Shown here piece after piece: positions 52,671 to 63,801 of a stretch of DNA of 64,000 nt. Within the stretch, counting starts at the first letter, position 1. Every line of letters starts with the position of its first letter. The stretch comes from Glandiceps talaboti (lineage: Eukaryota; Hemichordata; Enteropneusta; Spengelidae). The notes beneath the pieces are model-generated. The model was not told the DNA's origin, made no database searches, and worked only from the letters and a program-made list of their open reading frames with translations. The position numbers were made by a program, and so were the translations under genes. The stretch lies in contig NC_135555.1 of NCBI RefSeq assembly GCF_964340395.1, positions 21,508,447 to 21,572,446 of the forward strand. The letters run 5' to 3'.

Positions 52671-55600
52671 CTATGCTGTGGCAGTGTCATCTTCACTAAA
52701 CGTTTCCATGGTACCCGGTTTGACCCATGATAGTCCAGAGTCTTGTGCACTTTTACTTGTTCCAATGCTCTGTTCTGATTGTTTTCTCTGTAGGAATTCA
52801 AAAATAATTACAAACATTACATTAGTACATGAATTACTCACCATTACTCATAATGTACATTTTTACTGGTCTTTCCAAGTGAAGATCAAAATTATGTACA
52901 ATACTCCATATTCCAGTTACTCAAGTTGTGGCCATTCTACACATGGGGGTCACAAGAGGGTGCCCAAGATTTGGCAAGTGAAGGCTAAAAGTTTTTCCAA
53001 TATTGATCACAAAAAAAACCTGTTTGTTTCTTGTCCTAGGGACAACACAGAAGTGATGCAGTGTTGTGGTATTGTCTTTTTCCCTGCCATGTGTGTGCAC
53101 TTCACACGTTTTGAACAAAAAAGATATGGAGAAAAAGATCTGACACCCATGCTTTCAGGTGAGAAACAAAACACTTTTTTTTTCTTGGCCTAAGATTACA
53201 TTTTTCATCACTTACCCTATGAACTCCTAACATAGCATCCCTAGCTTTCTCATGAATTTCTGGATCCCATTGACTGAATACACTTACCCTTTGAACTCCT
53301 AACATAGCATCCCTAACTCTCTCATGAATTTCTGGATCCCATTGACTGAATACACTTACCCTTTGAACTCCTAACATAGCATTCCTAGCTTTCTCATGAA
53401 TTTCTGGATCCCACTGACTGAATACACTTACCCTTTGAACTCCTAACATAGCATCCCTAGCTTTCTCATGAATTTCTGGATCCCATTGGCTGAATACAAT
53501 CTCATGTGGGTCGTCTGTCTTTGCTGGGTCATACATTTTACTTTTACAAAGTCTTATCGTTTCCAGGACTTTATCTCGGAATAAATCAAGATCTTGTTCA
53601 TATCTGCAAGAAAATTATCATAAAACGCTATCAGTTATGTGAAAATAAACAATTTCATTTTTTACAGAAATACACAAACTGTTCTCATGATTTTAAAAAC
53701 TGTCTATTTGAAAGCTCCTTTGACTTCAAAAAAGATTTTTCAAGGCACAAAATTTTTTGGTAAAACTACTTTTTTTTACAGGATAGCTGTATCCTTCAGA
53801 AAATAACTCCAAATAGTACCGTTAAAAGGGCCATGTCAAATTATAATTACAATATAGGTATGAAAAACAGTTGTTCAACATTGACAGAGCTAGCTGTGGA
53901 AGGTTTGTCTTGAACGAAAGAGTAATTTTAACTACATTGACTGCAGTTTTACTTACAATACTGCTGCCTGTGGATTGGATGGACTTTTAGTATCAATTTT
54001 ATAAAATATTCTTCTTGCATACAACAAAACCTGCCAGATGTGGTTGACATTACGTTTCCATTTAGTAAATGTTCTTTTAACATCTAACTCCCCTGAAACT
54101 GGGTCTACGATTGGATGAAAGATGGGTGGATCAAAGATCAATCTCTGAAAAAGACAAATCAGATAAAGCAACACATTACTGTTGGAAACAGGGTGTATGA
54201 TTGGATGAAAGGTGGGTGGGTCAAAGGTCAACCTCTGAAAGACCGAATTGCGGCACTCGACATCACTGATGAAAACAGGGTCTATGATTGGATGAAAGAT
54301 GAGTGGGCCAAAGGTCAACCTCTGAAATGACAAATCATATAAAGCAACACAAATTACCAGTAGATAAATAAACACATTACCGATGAAACAGGGTGTATGA
54401 TTGGATAAAGACAACAGGGTCTCAGTCTCTCAGATAAACTCTGAACAGACAAAACTGAGAGGGGAGAAAAGCCATAGATTCTTGACCAATAGAACATAAA
54501 TCGTAACAAGGTTCTCCAGAAAACATAAACAATTTGAACAATACTTGAAATACTTACAGGACAGTCACCATCTGGGTAATTTTCTGGTATACTTAATGTA
54601 AATTTAAATATTCCTTCTTGGTACAATCCCTGCCTTATAAATAACACTCCAAACCACACTGGAAGCAAACAGATACCATGGTTAGAAACATGAAATTACC
54701 AGTAGGGTTAAATTCCTATCAATCTAAAATAATGTTATAATTCTATATACGTTGACACATAGCCTGTAAGATACATTGTGTTGTTCAGCCCTAATTTGTG
54801 TGTGCTGGCTGATAGGCATGGTATATAACATATTGTACAGACTATTCGACACAGCTTCATTCCTGACAATGACAAAGGCATATTATCACTTCTTCAACCT
54901 ACACTAGCTGTAACTGGAATATTATTTTCCAATTACAAAACCAATATTTAATGCTCTGAAAATTGTGAAAATACCACTAATTGGGGGGGAAGGGGGAGGG
55001 GCTGATTGGATATATTGCACCATACAATGTGTACTGCTACACAAATATGTTTATTCTCAGGTGATGCAATACTTTGTAGGGTGTACGATATTATGAATAG
55101 GTCCAACAAAATAGTTTCAAAAAATGTTCCTTCTATTTGCAGTCAGTGCAGGTTTAAAGGCCAATTTTACAATTAAAATTTAAGAGTGAAAACCAATTGT
55201 CTGGCAGTGCTATACACAATGTTGGTCCAGAACACAAGAATAATCCTATGTAATCTGTATTGTTTCACTGATAAGATAACACTAATCCAAGACTGTGGGG
55301 TTCAAACATTGGGGTTTAAGATCATTCACTGGGCAAGGGAAGACAGATCATTCAAATTCAAATTCAACCAAATTTTTTTACATGGTTCAAAGTGTCTTTG
55401 CCTAGTTTTGAGAAGGCTTTAGGAGAGAGGAGGAAATCTGATAAAGTTAGCATGATTTCCTACCTTTCGGAAATTCAAAACAGAAAGGGGAAGCAGTACT
55501 TACATAGAGCAGATCTGGCTGATGGTAAAACATGAACTCCTGGTAATCTCTGTTTTAGTAGCTGATTACTGAAATTAAACAAGTATTATATTAACAAAGT

Positions 55601-57742
55601 CATTCATACATCATGACCTCTGACTTTACATCATGACCTCTGACCTTACATACTTTATATGCAAAATAATTCAAATCAGCCGTAAGTATGCTGATGGAAT
55701 ATGTTCTACACATAGTTTGGCTGAAGTGTGTGAGTCTACAGGAATTAGTTTGTCTCCAGGATTTCACTCAAATTGTCATTTTATTGAAATCAATCAAGTT
55801 TGAAATTTGATGTTAAAGGGGCACAAGCTGAGTTTTTACTCTTTTGGCGTAATTTTTATTGCGTATTTAAAAGGAAACTAGCAGTATTGTAGTTACGGAA
55901 GCATATGTAACTATCACTTGCAATTAACTGAACTTAAATCTATAACTTATAAATGATCCGATGACATAATTTAATTACACATATAAAATGTTCATGAAAT
56001 TCCTACTATACAATCAACTGTTCTAAAAACACCAGAAGACAATCGTGATGTTATAGAAGACATGCATCGACAATAACACTATACCTAAATAATTTTAAAG
56101 GATTTTTTAATGAAAGTATTTTCACTTCAGTAAAAAAACTTTATAAACTCAGCTTGTGCCACTTGAATGAATTCACACTTGTACTTGTTGGTATGACAGA
56201 AACTGTGCTGTCAACAGCTATGTCTTCATCAACTATTTTGGTAATTGAAAGAAAAGTCATTAGCTCTGCCTACATGACAAACTTCTCCTAACACTTGCAT
56301 AGTTCCTTGGGTTTCAACCAGAACAGATTAAATATCTATGTAACGTAAATATATTGTGAAGCCATTGTAACTTATAGAGGTGGTGACCCCGGTCAGTGAC
56401 TCTAAGGTTGATGCTCCCATAGGTGTCAAGTGAACAGAAAGCCATTCTACCTCAAGTAGGAACTAGGGACACATACATGTACATATAAGAAAGGACTTGT
56501 AAAAGTTGTAAATGAGGGCTACTGCCTGTAAGAACTTAGCTCATAAGATGACATCACAAACACAATTAATTTTATACATGACAAATTCAGGTGAATGAAA
56601 ACAAAGTTATAAAAGAAAATTTTTGTAAATTAACACTGATGATTCCTTTTAGGACTTGTTTTCTAGTTCCATTAAATCAAAGCGTTTACATCATCAGAAT
56701 ACCATGACAACCTTCAAAAGATCTGTTGCTGGTTCCAAGATACATTGCGCGTCTCTCCATACAATACCATGTATAGTGTACACACTGAGGGGTTTACACA
56801 CGCTACTCTGAGGGATGGTTGTCACATGACCATACCCTGTGTTCACCCGTAAAATCCCTCTATCATTGATGGCGATCAGTCTTTGTTCTATAAAATCACT
56901 CATAATCAAGAGGACAACATATCTTTTCATCATTTCCTGGTGAAAATGTTATTTCAAACGTAGTAAAGATATAACAAGACTAAATGTAACACCATAAGTG
57001 ATGTGCTCTCGCACCATGCATCTTGGAACCGGAAAAACAACTATGGATTAAAGTGACACTTCAGAAAACTCATCTATTATCATATTAATTTGTGCCTTGA
57101 AATGAGAATAAAATCTCCATATAGCATTGACAGGTTATGTATTTTTCTATGATTTTGATGTCTGACAATTTTTGGGTATTCCCCAAAATTAAATCATTCA
57201 ATAATTCATTCAGGTTGCTGTATGCAATGCAACATATCTCAACATTACAAGTGATGATTAAAGGCCCAGTTCAAGTTAATATTAAAATATATGTTTGAAA
57301 AACAGTTGTCTGGCAGAGAAAGCTGGTCCAAAAGAAATGAATGACCATATAGCTTCACTGATAAGATAACACTAATAACAGAACCTGGGACTGAATTCCT
57401 GGCCTTTAAACATATTTAAGTATGTAAAGTAATATGTATAATTCTTAAGACAGAACAAAAATAACTAAAAAAATGCAGGTTTGGTCTATGGCCCTTTAAG
57501 GCTGGCTAAATTCTGGTGATAAACTCTGCTACTTACTACTCTGCAAGCAGTGAATATTCTAAGAAAAACGGTCCATAGGAGGTAGTTCCGGTTCCATTCA
57601 GAGCTGGTCCTTGTCTTCTTTCTATCATTTTCTGTGAGTTATACTGAGCCTCAGCATCAGGCACTGCTGGCAACTGTTTCTTGACACTTTGCTGCTTCAT
57701 CACAGGACGACTACCGGCAGCGATATGTTCACCATCAGTTAT
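52671..57742 (-). CDS. AKTIP: AKT-interacting protein (FTS), UEV domain; six exons
   Basis: Member of the FTS-Hook-FHIP complex that links cargo to dynein; the vertebrate protein also binds AKT1 and acts at telomeres. Exons (minus): 57537-57742, 55504-55568, 54558-54658, 53957-54144, 53432-53603 (shortest form) and 52671-52787. Borders are GT/AG and phases agree, giving 282 codons plus stop from the first seen exon. Family motifs: [72 protein letters not shown], and C-terminal [17 protein letters not shown]. The E2 active-site cysteine is absent, as expected for a UEV protein. The first exon is phase 0 at its acceptor and has an internal Met ([15 protein letters not shown]); vertebrates have about 50 residues more upstream, so a 5' coding exon is missing or lies at 63159-63275. 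Two exons have amplified splice junctions, listed separately. Confidence 0.95.
53216..53510 (-). repeat. 72-bp in-frame repeat of AKTIP exon end plus donor
   Basis: Four copies of a 24-codon unit ([17 protein letters not shown], then GVQR and VSV) lie in tandem. Each ends in AGG followed by GTAAGTG, so potential exon ends fall at 53432, 53360, 53288 and 53216, exactly 72 bp apart. The frame stays open through all donors, and each end is phase 0, so any donor joins correctly to the final exon. The four copies differ by only a few substitutions (for example [20 protein letters not shown]), which implies recent amplification. Human AKTIP has one such segment (PWNPSVHDEAREKML). Confidence 0.92.
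54090..54414 (-). repeat. In-frame repeat of AKTIP UEV exon start plus acceptor
   Basis: The real acceptor precedes base 54144. Near copies with a TTTCAG acceptor precede 54234 and 54321, that is 90 and 87 bp upstream. Each encodes a version of [16 protein letters not shown] ([32 protein letters not shown]), and the sequence between is open into the real exon. A fourth, partial copy (YPIIHPV) near 54400 lacks an acceptor. The extra copies lack the downstream GELDV segment. Confidence 0.9.
54895..55157 (+). mobile_element. Partial TTAAAGCTGC-family element in AKTIP intron
   Basis: Shares with 9175-9480 the blocks AACTGGAATATT, TGAAAATTGTGAAAATACC, TTTATTCTCAGGTGATGCAA and TAGGGTGTACGATATTATG (minor differences), and ends TGCAGGTTTAA. 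A G-rich insertion follows ACTAATT. Its right TTAA (55154-55157) is also the left edge of the next element. Confidence 0.5.
55154..55319 (+). mobile_element. TTAAAGGCC-family MITE, copy 1
   Basis: Bounded by TTAA at 55154-55157 and 55316-55319. Shared family blocks are TTGTCTGGCAG, TTGGTCCAGAACACAAGAAT, CTATGTAATC and CACTGATAAGATAACACTAA. Other copies are at 57258 (+) and 59566 (-). It is non-coding. TTAA target sites suggest a piggyBac-type mobiliser; this is inference. Confidence 0.6.
55813..56163. mobile_element. MITE with GGCACAAGCTGAGTTT termini
   Basis: The left end reads TTAAAGGGGCACAAGCTGAG at 55813 and the right end AACTCAGCTTGTGCCAC at 56163, an inverted pair of about 18 bp. The roughly 350-bp interior is AT-rich and non-coding. 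It lies in the AKTIP intron between exons 55504-55568 and 57537-57742. Confidence 0.65.
57258..57409 (+). mobile_element. TTAAAGGCC-family MITE, copy 2
   Basis: Bounded by TTAAAGGCCCAG on the left and CTGGCCTTTAA on the right, an inverted pair with TTAA edges. Contains CAGTTGTCTGGCAGAG, GCTGGTCCA and CACTGATAAGATAACACTAA. It lies about 130 bp from the AKTIP exon that ends at 57537. Confidence 0.65.
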
Positions 57743-57792
57743 CTGTAAAGTAGCACATGGAAAAAGTATTTGTTAATATTCAAACTTATCAC

Positions 57793-57893
57793 AGCCTGGA
57801 ATACATGCGGATGGGGTTTTGAATTCATTATTTCCCCAACATAATGATAGGGAAATCAAAATTCAAAATCACCAATCACCTGGATTCTAGGCT
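57793..57893. mobile_element. Small inverted-repeat element, AGCCTAGAATCCAGG family, copy 1
   Basis: The left end (AGCCTGGAATACATG) and the reversed right end (AGCCTAGAATCCAGGTGATT) are similar, and the arms meet through TTTTGAATT blocks. A second member is at 63714-63801. Confidence 0.5.
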
Positions 57894-58564
57894 AAAATTA
57901 TCAATAATGGTCTTTTTTTTCTCAAATGATGGTTATTCTCAGTGTGTTTACTACATGAATATCTACATCTGCACACACCTGTCTGCTGCATTACAATGCA
58001 GTATGGGTCAAAGGTCAAACTGTAAACTACACTAGTGATTAGTAATGACATAACATTTCAAAATCTGTCACCTACCAAATAATAGTGTCTCAATGACTGA
58101 AGTCAAAACTGACACCAAACATGTCCAAAAAGTCATTATAAGGAATAAGTATATGTTTACAGATAGCATGTATGTATTTAGACTGTAAGACATGTCACAC
58201 ATTATATTAAATACATGTACATACTCCAGTAATAAAGTACAGTTACATAACATAGTGCTATCTTTCAATACCATACATGGATTTCATACAGGGTGAACAG
58301 AAGGAAGATGAAAGCATACACAGATGAAAATGTATTATCATGAAATGAATGACTTTCTTTGTAATTATATATATATGTACGTAGTAATAGATTTGATAGT
58401 TTTGAAGTATAGAACCTACTATTCTGAAATAATTATATATGTCTTTTTACATTGAGTACCTAATACATGTAATTATGTATATCAATGTACATGTAATTTA
58501 TAATTCATTCACTAGGGACTGATCTTATGTATTGAACTATTATATATCTTAATAATAATAACAG

Positions 58565-58659
58565 TATACAAATACACACACATACATTTAATATACATGT
58601 ACACACATAAATACATCCATACGACACATACACTAACAGTAACACACATAAATACACAC

Positions 58660-58690
<31 letters not shown>

Positions 58691-58692
58691 TT
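58565..58692. repeat. CA-rich and (CAGA)n microsatellite
   Basis: ACACATACA-type repeats, then about seven CAGA tetramers at 58665-58690. Confidence 0.85.
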
Positions 58693-59565
58693 ACCTCAGT
58701 GTTGGCTTTTCATATGTTCCTAACAAAATATTTGTTATTATTCAAGTATGCTTTGTTCATATCAACATTCAAACATATAGACTAATACAGTATGATAACT
58801 TAAAATCAACTCTAATATACAAACTGAAGTTGTCAACAATAACAGCAAAGAGGCCCCTCCCTTACACAATGCAATCAGAGAATTGTCTAAATACTACCAT
58901 ACCTGGGTTGTACAATTCAGACCCATTTCGTAAACATCTGAGGTCAAAAAGTCACATCAATTCCGATCAGAAGGTAATCAAAACGACAGACACCAGTCTG
59001 GTTGAAATTTTACATATTGTAATGAAATGCGTTTTGCTTTGATGAGAAATACCCAGTTAGAAAAATTCCTAGGATGACACATAGGAAGATTTCTTAAATT
59101 AAAATACAATTGATTGGCTGAGATGTGGTGTCTCTATGGTATGACCCCTATATATATTAAGTGATTGGTAACCGGACACTTCTAAGAATGTGAACAACTG
59201 CATTGGACATGTACAACACAGTACAGTAGGAATAACATGGTGACAGCATACTAGTAATTTATCAATACGAGATTTAGGCACACACAAATCACTTGCTTTT
59301 CTTCACTCTCCATGCAACTGACGGCATGATCCAAATGCTGTAAATCACTGGAAGTGTTGAAGGAACTCGGTGTGTGAAAAAAGTTTTGACGCGAGACAAG
59401 TTTCAGTGACTGGACATACATAGTTTATCATCATGTTGTAGCTGGTATTATGAATATTACATGTATTTAAGACTTTTTGAAAACATAATTGACAACTTAA
59501 AAATACTGTCCACTGAAATAATACAGTTATTATACTTTTGCACAAAAAATATCCGCATTAGCTGC

Positions 59566-59748
59566 TTAAAGGCCCACGATTCAATCCCTGGTTCTCATAT
59601 TAACATAATCTTATTATAACTTATAAATGGAGAGTCATAAGGATTACATAGGACCATTCTTTTGTTCTGGACCAACTTTTTCTATAGCTCTACCAGAAAC
59701 CTATTTTTTACACCCAGATTTTAATTTTTATTGGAACTAAGCCTTTAA
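59566..59748 (-). mobile_element. TTAAAGGCC-family MITE, copy 3 (longest)
   Basis: Bounded by TTAAAGGCCC at 59566 and GCCTTTAA ending at 59748. On the minus strand it contains TTGGTCCAGAACAAAAGAAT, GGTCCTATGTAATCC and GATTATGTTAATA, matching copies 1 and 2. The longer middle (CCATTTATAAGTTATAATAA) suggests that copies 1 and 2 have lost sequence. Confidence 0.6.
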
Positions 59749-60715
59749 ACAAGACCCTCTCTGATTCCATTTCAATAAAACAAACTAAGTACATGTTTCT
59801 ATTGTCTCTGTGAAATAATGATATGGGTACATGAAGTTTTAATATATGCCCTTTCTCTGGGGATTAAATACTGTTCAGAAAACAACAGCAACATATACAC
59901 CATTATAAAAATGCCTAACTTGTGTTAAAAGTGTTCATCAAACTAAGTAAAAATCTCTTCGGACCAACTCTAGTTTACCCTGCAAACAATATCTTTTAGC
60001 AATCTCTGTCACTATATACTCTATTTTATTATTCAATGACAAATACAGTTAGAATAGCAGCAATATCTTTGGGGCAGTGGGGGGTTGCTCTAAAATTTTG
60101 TCCTAAAGTTTTTTCTGTCACATTGCATTTCCAGTGACAAACTCCACTGTACACAAGGGTAGCCCTGACAACTTCAAATCTGTGTGAGTGACCATGCATA
60201 AAATTAAGTGAAAGTAAAACCTAACTGTTTAATTTCAAGTTCTTACACTGCATGGTTTGATATTCAAGGTTACAATTTATCATATACACTGCAGTAGGAA
60301 GGAAGAATGGCCCAATATTACATGTACTGGACATTACACCCACCCAAGTCACATTATGTAATGAAACAAACTGCCCGAGATTTCATGTCTGAAAATGTCA
60401 AAGTATGTAGACAGCACAAATTTCACCAAATATTCACAGCAAACTAAGTTGTTCAATAAATCTTCCGCATGAATAATTTGTTTGTGATTGTTTGACAAAC
60501 TTTCGACTTCTCTGAGAAAATATTATGAACTTTTCAGTTAAAAGGAAAGACAAGTCTATTTTTTCACTGGAGTTTGGGAATCCTGGCTAAATAACTAGGG
60601 TCACAAGTAGTCATGTAGTTATAACATATCACAACAGACTGTCTACATATAGATGCACTGACCCTTACTATACATTCTAATCTAAATATGAGAGGAAGGC
60701 AGTACATAAGAAAGT

Positions 60716-60922
60716 GGGGTGGTGCACAGGTGCTCATGAAGTTGCTAGTTCACATATATTTATGTTAGACGAGAACTACAATAGTGAGGCTATCAAGCCA
60801 AACTGTGAGTCTGTAGCCGTATGGGCTCGCAATTCAGCCAGATGACATCACTATCGTAGTTCTCCACTAACATAAATCTGTGATCTAGTAACTTGAAAAG
60901 CACCTGTGATGTGATACACCCC
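60716..60922. mobile_element. Foldback MITE, about 207 bp
   Basis: The left arm (GGGGTGGTGCACAGGTGCTC to GAACTACAATAGTGA) is an inverted copy of the right arm (TCACTATCGTAGTTCTCC to CACCTGTGATGTGATACACCCC, allowing small gaps). A short unpaired middle has GTAGCCGTATGGGCTCGC. Target-site duplication not clear. Confidence 0.75.
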
Positions 60923-61660
60923 ATGAACCCCTTGTGGAGAACCATGTACATGTGCTGTCAGAAGACATGTTTAGTAAAAGTAGTCCACAATCCATAAAAC
61001 ACACTAGTCTAGGTGTATTTCATAAATTTAATTTCATTCTGCACCAAGAAATTAATAGTTCATCAAAGCTTTCATTAGGTATCTACCATGGCTTCGTCAA
61101 TGTTTTCTGAAGTCAATTTAGGTGATCTGTTAATGCTGTTAACAACTATCTTTGCTTTTTGTATTTTGTTGTTTGGGAAGGGTGGGGGGACATTATCTTT
61201 TTGTTTTTAGAGATATCAAGAACTATTCCCCCTGTACACTGTATACTACAGTATTCACCTTGGTAAACAAGCAAGTCATTTATTATCACTAGGCAATTCT
61301 CCATCATCCTTATCATTCAAGTTTCTAGTACTAGTCTTGTGTTTTGCAAAGATTCCATGGCAACACATCTACAACAAAGACACTATTACAACTAGCTATC
61401 AAGTTGTCTTGGCAACCTGTAACCAGGCAACAAGGAAAGCCATCCAATTAACCCTAGACCAACCTATCAATGGATTATACTTCAAATTTCTCATATTTTA
61501 TCTCATATTTGTGAAAATATACTGAAATATCATGTGTTAAAATGAGTCCATAAAATATTTCACTTGCTAATACTTCATTTTCTCTCCATGGAGGTTATAA
61601 AATTCACAACCCAAATTGGCAATTTGGATGGTTCTAATTTTGATCATTCTTGAAAAAGTT

Positions 61661-61738
61661 TAGTCTCGGTTACCCAGCCTCTCACTGCTGGGGGCTCTGC
61701 CTACAAGACCACCCCAAACGAGAGTCTGGGGAAACATG
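61661..61738. mobile_element. Short element starting TAGTCTCG with inverted CCCAG/CTCTC blocks
   Basis: Begins TAGTCTCGGTTACCCAGCC and ends near GAGAGTCTGGGG; CCCAG(C/A)CTCTC occurs once in each orientation. The first eight bases equal those of the MITE at 14554. GC-rich for this window. A fragment of a DNA element is likely, not proven. Confidence 0.4.
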
Positions 61739-63158
61739 TTCCAACTATCCCAGAAGTCACACAGTACATTTCTTCCAAGCATATGGGTTTACGAGGCCTG
61801 TTTGTTGTAATTAATATATATCAGTCACTTGAGAAGTGAAAATCTGGAGTGAAGGTATCCAAATTGTTCAACCTGCAATGTTGGATGTGAAGTACAATCA
61901 CTGTGATGAACTGCTCCTGAGGCTACTTTTTTTAGTGAAAAAAGCAAAAATAAGTCTTTAGCAAAAATTTCAGGTTCACAAGTATCCCTGCTTCACTATA
62001 GCCACTGTCATATGTATTACTGGTAATAGATGGTGGGTGTATTCTAACCTTGCCTGTCTATTGGAATATAGACTGTCGACAGTCTAACTGGAATACTACA
62101 ATGTATGAGTGACCATACAATCTTACTAAATGACACTTCACTCACATTCATCACAACACTGAAACAAGATAATTCTACCCTAACTTTTTAAGGAGAATTT
62201 TACTACACACACCACTTCTCTATGGTCACTATGCCAATATTTTCATAAATAATTACAAGTGGTTGTTTTTATATATATTTTATCAATTTTGTTAAACTGA
62301 CCGACGTGAATTCTCAATTGTCAGAAAATTAAAATATGATATTATTATAAAATCAGCTGAAACCCGAAAACTAAATATAGGACATGAAATATGCTGGTTA
62401 TTGAAAACATAGTAAGTTGTACCATCATATCATAATAATATATGATAAACATATGTAGATCCTTTGTATATTTCTGACATGTCTATTTCAATTTACATAT
62501 CAAAGCCCCAACAATGTCATTACCACAAACATCTGGACAACATATGGGGAGCATAGGTGTCTGTTACAGAATGAAATAGGCAGAAACTATGGAAATCAGC
62601 TATGTAATATTGAAGATATTGTACGAACCTTAGTTGTCAAATACCTTGCTGCAATGAACCACTTTGTGGTGAAAAAAGGCAGCAGTTCTTGTTTAATTTC
62701 ATTCTAAATGATGTCTTTATGTTGCATTTATAAATTAATTTCCTGGGATTAAATTTTCTATGGAACAAATTACTAGTATCTCTTTTTTCCCCAAAGATCA
62801 ATTTAATGCCGAAGCCTTTGAAGTTTGATAAAGTGAATGAGAATTTCCTTCTCTCTATAAAACTTGTCTTGATTGAAGGAATTATTACTACATCTATTTC
62901 TGACATCAATGAATTGACCCTTGACCCTTGACCCTTTCAAAAGTTTCACAGTGTCAGTCAGTAGGACATGCTTTAAGACTAGTATTCATATATTGGAACA
63001 TGACCAAATTTCAAAACTGGTGAGGATTAAAATTAAAATTCATTCTGTTCAATTTTACTAATTTTGAATGTTTGTTGTGTACAGAATAAGATGGTTTATG
63101 TATTTGTAAGGGTGGAAAGTTAGTAAATCTATAAAAGTCAATTGGCTTTGTAACTAAC

Positions 63159-63275
63159 CTCACACTGTCCATGGAAAGGACTATTGTGTCTTGAATTAGA
63201 ATATGGTTCTATAGTAGGAATCAATCCAGCATACCAATAAACAGTCATGGTTAACATTTTATGAATAAAGTCTAC
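63159..63275 (-). CDS. Candidate exon, possibly 5' coding exon of AKTIP
   Basis: On the minus strand a 117-bp open stretch runs from an acceptor (TTGTCAG) to a donor (GAG, then GTTAGT). It reads VDFIHKMLTMTVYWYAG, then LIPTIEPYSNSRHNSPF and HGQCE. Base composition and codon variety look coding. It ends in phase 0, which matches the phase 0 acceptor of the AKTIP exon at 57742, 5.4 kb downstream. An ATG at 63255-63257 could start translation. It does not resemble the vertebrate AKTIP N-terminus, so it may belong to another minus-strand gene or be chance. Confidence 0.3.
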
Positions 63276-63713
63276 CTGACAACTGATGATGAAAATCTCT
63301 ACTTGTCATTAATATTCAATCAACTTTTTTTTTATCAAGTGACAGTTTCTTGAATATCAACATTACTCAGGTTTTCAAACCCTTATTGTAGAAACATTGA
63401 TTATTGCAAGTGCTAAATCAATGGTGATATCTGACAATCTGTTGTAATGTCAAACTCAGTGAACTAATAATGATAAGGTGTGTAATATGACTGGTGATAC
63501 AACGGAACACCCATATGAATACAAAATATGGCTATACAAACCATAGAAACCTGGTATTAAGTGTATCACATTTTACTTTAGGTCAGTCACCCTCCTCACC
63601 AAAATCTGCAATTTTGGGATACAGTGACCACAATATTTATCATGAGCTGTCAATATGTGATTATTTTTTTACATGAAATTCATTTCAACAGTTCACTGTT
63701 TCTGACTGACTTC

Positions 63714-63801
63714 TAAGCCTAGGATCCAGGCAATTGGGGCATTTTGAATTTTGAGGGGTAAAACAAAATTCAAAATCCTTGATCGCCTGGATTCTATGCT
63801 A
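63714..63801. mobile_element. Small inverted-repeat element, AGCCTAGAATCCAGG family, copy 2
   Basis: The left end AGCCTAGGATCCAGGCAATT and the reversed right end AGCATAGAATCCAGGCGATC are inverted copies that meet through CATTTTGAATTTTG and its complement. Same family as 57793-57893. Confidence 0.6.

Noticed and set aside
56694-56933. 79-codon minus-strand frame between AKTIP exons
   Set aside because: It lies in an intron, has no suitable splice borders, and interrupts a family in which the flanking exons already join in phase.
61078-61117. Possible small minus-strand exon (SPKLTSENIDEAM) upstream of AKTIP
   Set aside because: Phase fits the AKTIP exon at 57742, but the acceptor lacks a pyrimidine tract and the donor (GTAGAT) is weak.
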